Shown here: positions 28,522 to 37,238 of the stretch, in pieces
How positions within the stretch are numbered: the stretch's first letter is position 1
Layout of the letters: every line of letters begins with the position of its first letter
Source: Leptospira sp.
GTDB lineage: Bacteria > Spirochaetota > Leptospiria > Leptospirales > Leptospiraceae
Direction: 5' to 3'
DNA length: 64,000 nt
Assembly (NCBI GenBank): GCA_002786225.1
Contig: PEQN01000005.1
Coordinates: 100,191-164,190 of the forward strand
Program-made: the position numbers and the translations under genes
The notes under the pieces: generated by a model
Told to the model about the DNA's origin: nothing
What the model saw: the letters and a program-made list of their open reading frames with translations, nothing else
Database searches by the model: none

Positions 28522-30339
28522 TTACAATATTACTGATTCAAGCTTTACTTGGTTAGCCATAAGAATTGCCTTAGAATCCCTATGAAAGTCTTTACACCAT
28601 TGCTTTCTTTTGTCAAGAATCGAAATGGTATTGTTTCTTGGATTCTTATTTGGGCTGGAAGTTGACTTAGAACTTCTGGTTCTTGCTCTCTCCATGAGCA
28701 AACTAAGGATCAGTCTTGCCGCTGATTCAACAACTTCAAATGCAAATGCTTCTTTATCTTCGCGAGCCTCAATCTTTTTATAAGTTTCAACAATTGAGTC
28801 AAAGTCCTTGACAAGTGTGTGGATAGTATCTTCATGAAATTTTCTCTTAGAAGAATCAATAGTGCTGTAATCGATTCCATTTTGAAGCTTGTTTAAATAT
28901 TCTCGAAAGATTCCATTCGCAGACATTCCAGCCACTATTCCACCGATGGCAGCATTTATTTGGATTTGAGTCGTTCCGTCATAAATATTTGTAATTCTAG
29001 CATCCCGGTACAATCTAGCGAGATCATAGTCTTCTGTAAATCCTGCACCACCTAGCACTTGCAAGCCTGTATTTACAACTTGGATACATGTCTCTGAATT
29101 ATAGTATTTGGATATGGGAGTAAGAGTATTTGCAACCTTTTCCCAAAATTTCGCTTCTATCATAGCAGGATCCGATTTAGGAAGTCCAGAATCGATAGTC
29201 CACATATATTTATCAACAGAATATGCCGCTTCTATCATCAAACAACGCATAGCAGCTGTTTCTCGTTCCATCCAATTCAACATTTTCTTTACAGCTGGGA
29301 TTTCAGCTATTGGTTTACCAAACTGAATTCTCTCTTGGGCATATTTATTCGCTTCTTCAAATGCAGTTTGAGAAAGGCCTGCTCCCTGGCTAGAGACAGA
29401 GAGTCTTGCACCATTTAACATACCCATTACATATTTCACCAATCCATAATTTTCTGAACCAACTAGAGTTGCAGGTGAATTCTCATAAGCGACCTCACAG
29501 GTTGCAGAAGCCTTAAGCCCAAGCTTCTTCTCAAGACCAGTTACTTCATAGCCACTTCCTTCAGCGATAAAAAAGGAAAGACCTCTTGCCCCTGATTCAG
29601 GGCTTCCTGTTCTTGCTAGTACCAAAGTTGCTGATGGACCACCATTCACACCACAAGCCATAGTTTGGTATCGTTTATTTCCTGTTAGTAGCCATTTATT
29701 TTCACCCTCTTTTGCATTAGGATCCTTGATAGCCTTAGTCTTTACTTCAGGAAGATCGGAACCGTAATCAGGCTCAGACAATCCCATTGTAACTGTATAA
29801 TTTTGTTCAATGAATTTAGGAAGCCACTCTTCACAAATTTCTGGACTTGCAAATTTTTCCAAGATGCTAGCAAGACCCATACTTCCTACCGCTATAGTAA
29901 TGGATGTATCAGATCTATACATGAGTTCAGAAATAAAGGCTTTGATAATATTAGGAACTCCCAATCCTCCATATTTTCTCGAGAATGCAACAGGAGCAAG
30001 CCCAGCTTCAATGTATTTTTGGATCATATCAACCATAGCTTGGGGATGAATTACTTTTCCATTTTCAAACTTTAATCCTTGTTTATCGATTTCTTGGGCA
30101 ACTTGGGAAACATAAATCCCTGATACTTCACCCGCAGAACGAAGCACTTCTTGGTAGAAGGCTTTAGCCTCTTCCACTGAAGAGGGTGCCATTTCTAGTC
30201 TTGGATTTTTGGTTTCATTATAAGTTTTATAATCTTGGAAATTATTTTCATAGATAGGAATGATCTGCTCCCAATCTATAATGGATTCTATGTGATCGAG
30301 TAAATCGATATTGTTCTCGTAATAATTTTCTTGGATCAT
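28522..30339 (-). CDS. Large acyl-CoA dehydrogenase with C-terminal extension
   Basis: A 605-residue acyl-CoA dehydrogenase of the large (FadE-like) type. The central fold includes TMGLSEPDYGSDL near 193, GNKRYQTMAC near 225 and the YRDARITNIYDGTTQIQ block near 450. An additional C-terminal helical domain follows (about 490-605). It probably works in fatty acid beta-oxidation, which Leptospira uses as its main carbon source. It overlaps the upstream TPR lipoprotein stop by four bases and is followed by a second dehydrogenase, so the four genes from 32173 to 27295 form an operon. Confidence 0.88.
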   Translation of the reverse strand: MIQENYYENNIDLLDHIESIIDWEQIIPIYENNFQDYKTYNETKNPRLEMAPSSVEEAKAFYQEVLRSAGEVSGIYVSQVAQEIDKQGLKFENGKVIHPQAMVDMIQKYIEAGLAPVAFSRKYGGLGVPNIIKAFISELMYRSDTSITIAVGSMGLASILEKFASPEICEEWLPKFIEQNYTVTMGLSEPDYGSDLPEVKTKAIKDPNAKEGENKWLLTGNKRYQTMACGVNGGPSATLVLARTGSPESGARGLSFFIAEGSGYEVTGLEKKLGLKASATCEVAYENSPATLVGSENYGLVKYVMGMLNGARLSVSSQGAGLSQTAFEEANKYAQERIQFGKPIAEIPAVKKMLNWMERETAAMRCLMIEAAYSVDKYMWTIDSGLPKSDPAMIEAKFWEKVANTLTPISKYYNSETCIQVVNTGLQVLGGAGFTEDYDLARLYRDARITNIYDGTTQIQINAAIGGIVAGMSANGIFREYLNKLQNGIDYSTIDSSKRKFHEDTIHTLVKDFDSIVETYKKIEAREDKEAFAFEVVESAARLILSLLMERARTRSSKSTSSPNKNPRNNTISILDKRKQWCKDFHRDSKAILMANQVKLESVIL

Positions 30340-31373
30340 TTTATAAATCCCTCCATAATTTCTTTTCCTTGGGAAGTGATAGTTGGTAAAAATTTCTCTT
30401 CAGGAACTTCAAATCCATTGGACTGCACTATTTTAAAATACTTCCTCAAAGGTTCTAGTGAATTTTTAGGATTATCAGCTAACAAAATATCACGCCAAAG
30501 GATTAAGTACTCAACATTAGCCTTTTCAGTTTCTGGAGCTTTTTCAACCCAATCAAGTGCCTCGGGGTATTTTCCTCTTTCAAAGTATCCTTTAGAAATA
30601 TAGTAATAGGAATATTTCTTTTTATTTGGGATAAGGTTCATTGCCTTTCCATAATCTGTGAGTTCAGACCATCGCTTAGAATCTAAACAAAGTTCAGCCA
30701 TAGCAACCAAGGCTTCTTCATTGAAAGGAGCAAGACTGAGAATCTTCTGGAGATAGAATTCAGCTGATGCAAAGTCTTTTTGGAAAAGAAAATATTTTCC
30801 TAATTCTTCCCAAGAGTACAATTCGTATCCAGGAAGCACACTAATGCCCTCTAAAATCATAGCACGTTCTTCTATTCTATAACTTAATTGTAGATCATTG
30901 AGAATGGGCTGGAATTCACTTAATTTGGTATTGTTTATTTTGATATAACTTCGTATATATGATCTAGCTTCCTCGTATTCATGAATGACATAGTAGAGTC
31001 GAATCAAATTCAATATTGGAATTTTTTCTTTGGGATGGGATTGAATGATATTTTGGAAACCCGAAACTGCTTTTTCTAAATCTCCATCCTTAGCAAGCAA
31101 TACAGAGTAATTGTTCTTTTCTTGAAAATTCAAACCAGACTCACGGTCTGATAAGAAACTTAAATTTCTATTAAAAAGCTTATTATTGCTTAAATCACTG
31201 ATGGGGATGGTTTGATTCGAATAAAAAAGAAAATCTCTATCTAATTCTAATTCTTGCTCATAACGAACAGGAAATCTACAAGAGATAGTGATGAGAAGAA
31301 TTCCGAATACGAGTTTAGAAAGGCAGCTACTCTTGGAGAACTTCCTTCTTGTGGCATAATTCAAAAAAGGCAT
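30336..31373 (-). CDS. TPR lipoprotein
   Basis: A 345-residue protein. The N-terminus is basic, then hydrophobic, and ends in a spirochaete-style lipobox (ITISC, Cys32), so it is probably a lipoprotein. The rest is a tetratricopeptide solenoid with repeats around 70-140 and 185-290 (for example a YFLQKDFASAEFYLQKIL unit). It overlaps the large acyl-CoA dehydrogenase start by four bases and starts two bases after the upstream TPR gene. It probably scaffolds a protein complex; partner unknown. Confidence 0.75.
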   Translation of the reverse strand: MPFLNYATRRKFSKSSCLSKLVFGILLITISCRFPVRYEQELELDRDFLFYSNQTIPISDLSNNKLFNRNLSFLSDRESGLNFQEKNNYSVLLAKDGDLEKAVSGFQNIIQSHPKEKIPILNLIRLYYVIHEYEEARSYIRSYIKINNTKLSEFQPILNDLQLSYRIEERAMILEGISVLPGYELYSWEELGKYFLFQKDFASAEFYLQKILSLAPFNEEALVAMAELCLDSKRWSELTDYGKAMNLIPNKKKYSYYYISKGYFERGKYPEALDWVEKAPETEKANVEYLILWRDILLADNPKNSLEPLRKYFKIVQSNGFEVPEEKFLPTITSQGKEIMEGFIK

Positions 31374-31375
31374 AA

Positions 31376-32173
31376 CTATTTCTTTGTGTCATCACTACTC
31401 TTTTTTGCATAGACTAAATATTTCATCGCTTTCTCAGAATCACCTTGGAAGAGGTAAAGCAAACTCAAATCCATGGCATCTTGGGGATCGGGTGGCGAGA
31501 AGTCTTCTGGATTTTCTTTGGAAAGTTCCAATTTGGATTTAAATTCTTCTATTTTACTTTTAGTTTTCTTGGCTAAATTTTCCACATGAACTTTGATTTC
31601 ATCATCCGCTTCGCTCCAAGTCTTTTTCATATTGCTTTGAAAAGAGGCAAATCCTGCATCCTTTTGAACGAGTTCGGTAAGTTCACTTAAACTGGCTCTG
31701 TAATTTCCTTGTTTGGCGAGAATATCTGTTCTAAGGATTCGTAAATTTTTATCATCAGGGTAATAAGCCAAGTAGAGATCGACCATTTTTAAACTTTCAG
31801 AGTAAAGACTTTTATCATAGTAGAACATAGCTAGAGCTCCTAATGCGAATTTATTTTTCGAATCTAGTTTATAGGCATTGGTAAGATAGATTTCAGTTTG
31901 TTTGTCTTGGTTTTCTTGCCTATAGATCTGAGCAAGTAAGAGGTGGGCTTGCAAAAGCTTTTTATCAATCTTAAGTGCTGCTTTCAAAGCATGGATGGCC
32001 TCAGAAATATTTTCCGATTTAAATTCAATAGAACCAAGATTCAGCCAGGCTTGTATGAATTGAGGATCTTTTTTAACTGCTTCGTAGTACAAAGTTCTAG
32101 CCTCATCCAGAAGACCCTTGGTTTCTTTCTGAACAGCTTGGTTAAAAAGTTTTTTTGCCGAATCCCCATCCAT
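31376..32173 (-). CDS. TPR-repeat protein
   Basis: A cytoplasmic-looking 265-residue protein. Residues 1 to about 165 hold four to five tandem TPR units (ALKAALKIDKKLLQAHLLLAQIY is partly typical). A charged, coiled-coil-like stretch follows (about 185-225) and a last TPR-like pair. There is no signal peptide. It is first in the minus-strand operon with the TPR lipoprotein and two acyl-CoA dehydrogenases, and is divergent from the RlpA gene. Confidence 0.75.
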   Translation of the reverse strand: MDGDSAKKLFNQAVQKETKGLLDEARTLYYEAVKKDPQFIQAWLNLGSIEFKSENISEAIHALKAALKIDKKLLQAHLLLAQIYRQENQDKQTEIYLTNAYKLDSKNKFALGALAMFYYDKSLYSESLKMVDLYLAYYPDDKNLRILRTDILAKQGNYRASLSELTELVQKDAGFASFQSNMKKTWSEADDEIKVHVENLAKKTKSKIEEFKSKLELSKENPEDFSPPDPQDAMDLSLLYLFQGDSEKAMKYLVYAKKSSDDTKK

Positions 32174-32264
32174 AGAATTTCTATCGGTGAAAATCTCAAA
32201 AAAAAATCCAAGGAAATTTTCAGGAATCTACCGAAATAGAATAATGAGAGAATGAGGGGGATTT

Positions 32265-33143
32265 ATGAATAAAATGCGTTGGATACTTCCAGCTATTCTG
32301 ATTTGGATGAGCGCATGCTCCACTGCTGAGTCTAGTCGAAGAAAGGTTTCAGCATCGGGTGACCCAGAAGATATATTTTTTGAAAAATCTATGAAGCCTG
32401 AAGAAATGAAGGTGGCAAGGTCTGTAGAGGAAGATTTAAAACCATCTACTGTTGCAAAATTTGACGTACCTGAAAAAGCCGCAGATACTTCTGGCAACTT
32501 TGATGAGGTTGGTTACTCTTCTTGGTATGGTGCTAAGTTCCAAGGCAAACCTACTGCTAGTGGTGAGCCTTTTGATTCAGCAAAACTTACAGCAGCTCAT
32601 AGAACACTGCCCTTAGGTTCTATCGTAAGAGTGCAAAATTTAGAAAACCAAAAAGAAGCTATGGTTCGTGTGAATGATCGTGGACCTTTTGTTGAAGGAA
32701 GAATCATGGATGTCTCTGAAAAAACAGCTGAGATCCTAGCATTCAAAGAACAAGGTATCACGAAAGTTGGATTAACTGTTGTCAAAAAAGGAAATGATTC
32801 CTTTGAAGATTTGGATGAGGGAGATTTAGATGAGGAAATGGAATTAGTTGGGGGCGATAAACCTGAAAAGCTAGCTCCTAAGAAAGATTCTAATTATGCA
32901 AGTAAATCCAATGGAAAACAACCCAAAGGATACACTGTTCAAGTTGGAGTATTTCGCGATCAAAACCGAGCAGCCAAATACAAAGAAATGATGAAAAAAG
33001 ATTATAGCCATGAAGTTTTCGTTTTTTCTAGAGAAGATGGCTATGTTGTCCAGATGGGAGATTTTGCTTCCAGAGACAAGGCTGAAAGTCTTAAATCAAA
33101 ACTAAGATACAGCGGAATTGAGTGCTTTATCCCAAGAAATTAG
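32265..33143 (+). CDS. rlpA: RlpA-like lipoprotein with SPOR domain
   Basis: A 292-residue lipoprotein: signal peptide with lipobox MSAC (Cys18), a linker, a double-psi beta-barrel (about 80-175) and a C-terminal SPOR domain (about 222-292). The barrel has YSSWYGAKFQGKPTASGE and VNDRGPF, whose Asp is the catalytic residue of RlpA lytic transglycosylases acting on denuded septal glycan. An acidic spacer (about 185-205) separates the domains. A strong terminator follows 30 bases downstream, so it is probably a single-gene unit. Confidence 0.9.
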   Translation: MNKMRWILPAILIWMSACSTAESSRRKVSASGDPEDIFFEKSMKPEEMKVARSVEEDLKPSTVAKFDVPEKAADTSGNFDEVGYSSWYGAKFQGKPTASGEPFDSAKLTAAHRTLPLGSIVRVQNLENQKEAMVRVNDRGPFVEGRIMDVSEKTAEILAFKEQGITKVGLTVVKKGNDSFEDLDEGDLDEEMELVGGDKPEKLAPKKDSNYASKSNGKQPKGYTVQVGVFRDQNRAAKYKEMMKKDYSHEVFVFSREDGYVVQMGDFASRDKAESLKSKLRYSGIECFIPRN

Positions 33144-33173
33144 AAATTTCTGCATCTAAGGATTGTTGGAGAG

Positions 33174-33202
33174 GACGGGCGTTTTTGCTCGTCTTTTTTT
33201 TT
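33174..33202 (+). terminator. Rho-independent terminator of rlpA
   Basis: Arms GACGGGC (33174-33180) and GCTCGTC (33187-33193) form a 7-bp stem including one G-U pair, with a loop of six, followed by nine T (33194-33202). Confidence 0.85.
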
Positions 33203-33302
33203 CTCTTGCAAACGTCCTATTTAGTTATGAAAATATACTTTCATGGCTATTTTATCCCTAAATATACGATTTGCATGCCATGAAGAAATAAGGTAGGATT
33301 GA

Positions 33303-36300
33303 ATGGATTTTATGAGTTTGTCTTCGGAAAATATACTTTTTAACTATTTCTCTTTTGGAAGTCTTTTAGTTTCCATTATCATTCTATTGATTGGAACTTT
33401 CTTTCTTTCTTTAAAGGACAAAACCAAATCCACCTTCCATTTAGGCATAGCCTGCATCCTTCTTGGTATATTTAACTTTGGTTATTTCCTTGGAGCCTTT
33501 CTCTACCATCCCATAGGTGCCTACCACCGATGGATAACAGGTGGTTTAATTCTTCCTGCTATTATACACTTTGGTCAATTCTTACTCAGATGGCCTAACA
33601 ATGAAAATAAGCGAAGAGCCTTAACCTTACTGATAGTTGAATATGCAATAACAACTATAGTCCTTATACTTTTTGTTTATTCTACTTTAAACAGTGAATA
33701 CAAATACCACTTCACTGCTCACCACTGGGATTTTAATGCAGAAGATGCATCCAAATATCTTGGTATTATGATAGGGCTTTTTAGTTTGATCAACTTTGTG
33801 ATTTTCCCAGGTTGGAGAATGATCTTCAAGTTGACAGGCAGAAACAGAATTCTTCACCTAGCTTACGTTTTATCCTTCCTCGTAGCAACTATCGTTCCTG
33901 CAACTTTCAACGTACTCAGCCGTGATGGAGCTATGGAAAGAGCGACTTACCTTACTTCTTTGGTTCTATGCTTTTATTTTGCCTTCTTTTTAATCACGAT
34001 TATTTTTATTAATACTAGTACAGAGAAGACTACCTTCATGATCAAAATCGTAGGGATATCTCTTGTAACAGTGATGTTGATTTTTGAACAGTTAGGATTT
34101 ATCTACAACCAAGAGAAAGAAGATTCTTATGATAAAATTAGCATCTCCCGCATTCAGAAAATTCTTTCAGATGTGAACAGCAAAAATTCAGCAAGTTATA
34201 TTATACGCTATAGTTTGGATGATAACAAACTTTCTTTCCCCAAATATACGAACGATATGAATTTGGATCTTCCCATGATTCAGACGGATATGGAGAATAG
34301 TAGGATTTTTGAAGAAATCAAAAAATTGGATTCATCCAATTTTCGAAATAATATCCAAGCTATTATTGGTAACACATCCAGGGAGTTTGAAGGATATAAG
34401 CTTTCTATTCTAAACTATCTCAAAGAAAACAAAGACCTAAGTGATGCAGATTTGAAAGAGTCTATGACTAGTTATTTTGTGAAACTCAACCAAGCTACCT
34501 TCGTTGCATCCAATAAAATTGGAGACTATGATGTTCCAACTTTTTGTGAAAAAGCAGAGAAATATATCTCTACTACGAAAGGATTGGAATTTTTCCAAGA
34601 AGCAATCCATCACCAGCTAACAAATTGTAACTGGAATGGCCAGGCAATTACACCAGTTGAACTTAGAGATAAGGTTCTGCAATACTTTCGCTATTTTAAA
34701 TCCGCAGAAACAAGGCACTATAGAAAGAATACAGAAAACACTGCTCACTATGTTGCCTTTATGGTTTACAATGATAAACAAAAACTCATGGAAGAAGTTG
34801 GTTTTCCTTATATTGACTATAGAAAAGATATGAACCGCACTGCTGTAAAAGAAATGGGATTGATGTTTGTCGCCTTATTTGTATTACTTGTTCTCTTCCC
34901 ACTCTTCTTCAAAATCAGTTTGGGAACTCCACTCAATGAATTACTCTCTGGGGTAGAAAAAGTAAATGAAGGCGATTTGGAAGCAAAAGTACCTATTCAT
35001 GTAAGAGATGAGATAGGATTCTTAGCAGACTCTTTCAACAAAATGGTAACTTCTATTAAAGAAGCTAGAAGACAGTTAGAAGATTATGCTGAAAATCTCG
35101 AAGTAAAAGTCCAAGAAAGAACCAAAGAAGTACAAGAGAAAATGGAAGAGGTTCAGAACCTCAAGATCCAACAAGATGGTGATTACTTCTTAACTTCCCT
35201 ACTTGCAAAACCTCTGTATTATAATGCTAATAAATCCTCAACAGTTGTAACGGATTTCTTTGTTCACCAAAAGAAACAATTTGAATTCCGTAAGAAAACG
35301 GGAGACCTCGGTGGTGATATTTCTGTAACTGGAAATTTAAAACTAGGAAAACCAGATAATTTCCGCAGATACACAGTCGCTGTAAACGGTGATGCTATGG
35401 GTAAATCCATGCAAGGTGCTGGTGGATCGCTAGTGATGGGAGTTGTTATGAATTCCATTATGGCACGTTCAGCGGGCAACAAAAGGATACTCAATAGAAC
35501 TCCCGAAGAGTGGCTTGCTGATGTCTATGAGGAATGTAACTCTGTATTTAAATCTTTCAATGGTACTATGGTTATTTCGGCTGTCATTTTCTTGATCGAT
35601 GATTTAACAGGAGAATGTTGGTATTTCAATGCAGAGCATCCTTTTACTGTCTTGTACCGAGATGGCAAAGCATCCTTTATAGAAAAAGAACTTCTACTTC
35701 GAAAGCTTGGACTTGACTCGGAGATCCCTTTTGAAGTCAAAAAGTTCCAACTCCAGCCAGGTGATACTTTGATACTTGGAACGGACGGTAGAGATGATAT
35801 AGATCTCACTCCCGATGAGGAGTTCCGAACCATCAATGAAGATGAGAATATTTTCCTAAAACACGTAGAAGAGGCCAAGGCTGACATCTATGAAATAGAA
35901 AGAATCCTCCAATCTAAGGGAGAGCTTACAGATGACTTATCCATTATGAGGTTGGACTTCAAAGCTCCTGGCTCATCGGGAAGTTCTATTTCTTCTAGTG
36001 CATCCTCTTATGATTCAGGCTTTGATGCCTTAGATGATACAGGCAATGCAGATGATACCTTTATGCCATCGGAAGATGAAGAATGGGATAAGAAATACAC
36101 CACTGAGGGTGCTTACGAAGAAGGCCGCAAGTTGTACAAATCGGGCGACATAGATGATGCCATTCGCATCATGTATAAGGCATATTCAGTTGATTCCAAT
36201 GATCCTAAATTGAATAAATTACTGAGTCTACTTTCCTTCAAAGGCAGAGACTATGAGAAAGCTGTGGATGTGCTGGGTGTTTATCTAAAACAAGATCCTG

Positions 36301-36554
36301 ATGCAGGAGAATTTTGGTATTATCTATCTGCCGCACAGAAAAAGTTAGGTGAATTCCAGAAAGCACTAGATGCCGGATTAAAATCCTATGAAACAATGAA
36401 TGATTTTCTATCAAATCTCATCAATATTGCCGATCTGTATCGATTGCTGGGAAATATAGAAGAATCGAAGAAGTATGCTTATTTAGCACAAGAAAAAGAT
36501 CCAGATAACAAAAATGTAATTAAACTATTTCAACTTTTAGAAAAAAATGTCTAA
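33303..36554 (+). CDS. 7TM-HAMP-PP2C-TPR signalling phosphatase
   Basis: A 1083-residue protein. Residues 1 to about 240 are a seven-helix membrane module, then a helix near 248-268. About 270-515 is an extracytoplasmic domain, closed by a helix near 518-540. A HAMP domain (about 541-595), a coiled coil and a SpoIIE-type PP2C domain (about 645-885) follow. A Ser-rich linker and three TPR units (about 930-1083) end it. PP2C motifs diverge: GGD near 669, NGDAMG near 694 and not D-x-SGHG, NAEHP near 775, GTDGRDD near 825, TDDLS near 875. The metal-binding Asp are kept. The TPR tail may bind the substrate or localise the enzyme. Confidence 0.88.
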   Translation: MDFMSLSSENILFNYFSFGSLLVSIIILLIGTFFLSLKDKTKSTFHLGIACILLGIFNFGYFLGAFLYHPIGAYHRWITGGLILPAIIHFGQFLLRWPNNENKRRALTLLIVEYAITTIVLILFVYSTLNSEYKYHFTAHHWDFNAEDASKYLGIMIGLFSLINFVIFPGWRMIFKLTGRNRILHLAYVLSFLVATIVPATFNVLSRDGAMERATYLTSLVLCFYFAFFLITIIFINTSTEKTTFMIKIVGISLVTVMLIFEQLGFIYNQEKEDSYDKISISRIQKILSDVNSKNSASYIIRYSLDDNKLSFPKYTNDMNLDLPMIQTDMENSRIFEEIKKLDSSNFRNNIQAIIGNTSREFEGYKLSILNYLKENKDLSDADLKESMTSYFVKLNQATFVASNKIGDYDVPTFCEKAEKYISTTKGLEFFQEAIHHQLTNCNWNGQAITPVELRDKVLQYFRYFKSAETRHYRKNTENTAHYVAFMVYNDKQKLMEEVGFPYIDYRKDMNRTAVKEMGLMFVALFVLLVLFPLFFKISLGTPLNELLSGVEKVNEGDLEAKVPIHVRDEIGFLADSFNKMVTSIKEARRQLEDYAENLEVKVQERTKEVQEKMEEVQNLKIQQDGDYFLTSLLAKPLYYNANKSSTVVTDFFVHQKKQFEFRKKTGDLGGDISVTGNLKLGKPDNFRRYTVAVNGDAMGKSMQGAGGSLVMGVVMNSIMARSAGNKRILNRTPEEWLADVYEECNSVFKSFNGTMVISAVIFLIDDLTGECWYFNAEHPFTVLYRDGKASFIEKELLLRKLGLDSEIPFEVKKFQLQPGDTLILGTDGRDDIDLTPDEEFRTINEDENIFLKHVEEAKADIYEIERILQSKGELTDDLSIMRLDFKAPGSSGSSISSSASSYDSGFDALDDTGNADDTFMPSEDEEWDKKYTTEGAYEEGRKLYKSGDIDDAIRIMYKAYSVDSNDPKLNKLLSLLSFKGRDYEKAVDVLGVYLKQDPDAGEFWYYLSAAQKKLGEFQKALDAGLKSYETMNDFLSNLINIADLYRLLGNIEESKKYAYLAQEKDPDNKNVIKLFQLLEKNV

Positions 36555-36620
36555 AAAGACAGTTGCAAATTCTTTTTCCATAATTTCAAATGGAGAAGAT
36601 TTTCAACTTAAGGAGTATCT

Positions 36621-37127
36621 ATGAAAAAAACACAAATTGCATTTCTAACTCTATCAGCGATTTTTATGGCTGGTGCGTTACTCGCCCAAACTTCCGATGA
36701 TTCTGCGGTAGGGAAATACCTTCCCCCAGAGAAGGATTCTGTGATCGAAATATATAAATGCGGCGATAAATACTGCGGTCGCACTGCATGTATCAAAGAC
36801 AATAAATACCCTGCCGACTCGAAAGATGGTGTTCCTGGAACTCCTTACCTAGACCACAACAACCCTGATCCAAAATTGAAAAAAAAACCTAACCTTGGTA
36901 TGCAATTCCTTAGCGGAATGGTTGCCGAAGGTGGCGGAAAATACGATGGTGGAAAGGTTTACAACCCACGTGATGGTAAGACCTATTGTGCAAAGATGCA
37001 AATGGATGGAAGCAAACTTGAATTAAAGGGCCATCTTTGTATTTCTTCTTGGTTGGGTAAGACGAATACTTGGACCAAGCTTTCAGGGGTTAACCTAAGT
37101 GATCCAGCTTGGGATTGTGTTAAATAA
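36621..37127 (+). CDS. DUF2147-family exported protein
   Basis: A secreted protein of 168 residues with a clear signal peptide (cleavage near LLAQ, residue 22). The mature part has the DUF2147 pattern: VGKYLPP, VIEIYKCGDKYCGRT with its Cys pair, a GGKVYNPRDGKTY block and a C-terminal WTK. Members are small beta-barrel-like periplasmic proteins; function unknown. It follows the PP2C gene by 66 bases and has AAGGAG before its ATG. Confidence 0.85.
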   Translation: MKKTQIAFLTLSAIFMAGALLAQTSDDSAVGKYLPPEKDSVIEIYKCGDKYCGRTACIKDNKYPADSKDGVPGTPYLDHNNPDPKLKKKPNLGMQFLSGMVAEGGGKYDGGKVYNPRDGKTYCAKMQMDGSKLELKGHLCISSWLGKTNTWTKLSGVNLSDPAWDCVK

Positions 37128-37153
37128 TTTAGAATTTAATTTTTTATAAAATG

Positions 37154-37188
37154 ATCAACCCTTCATGCATTTCACTTGGTGGGTTGAT
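37154..37188 (+). terminator. Weak hairpin between DUF2147 and PP2C genes
   Basis: Arms ATCAACCC (37154-37161) and GGGTTGAT (37181-37188) pair perfectly across a 19-base loop, just after the DUF2147 gene. The tail has no clear T run (TCGTCTATAATTT), so termination is likely partial. Confidence 0.35.
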
Positions 37189-37238
37189 TCGTCTATAATT
37201 TGTTGACTTAAATTTATAAATCTATAAAATGACACTAT

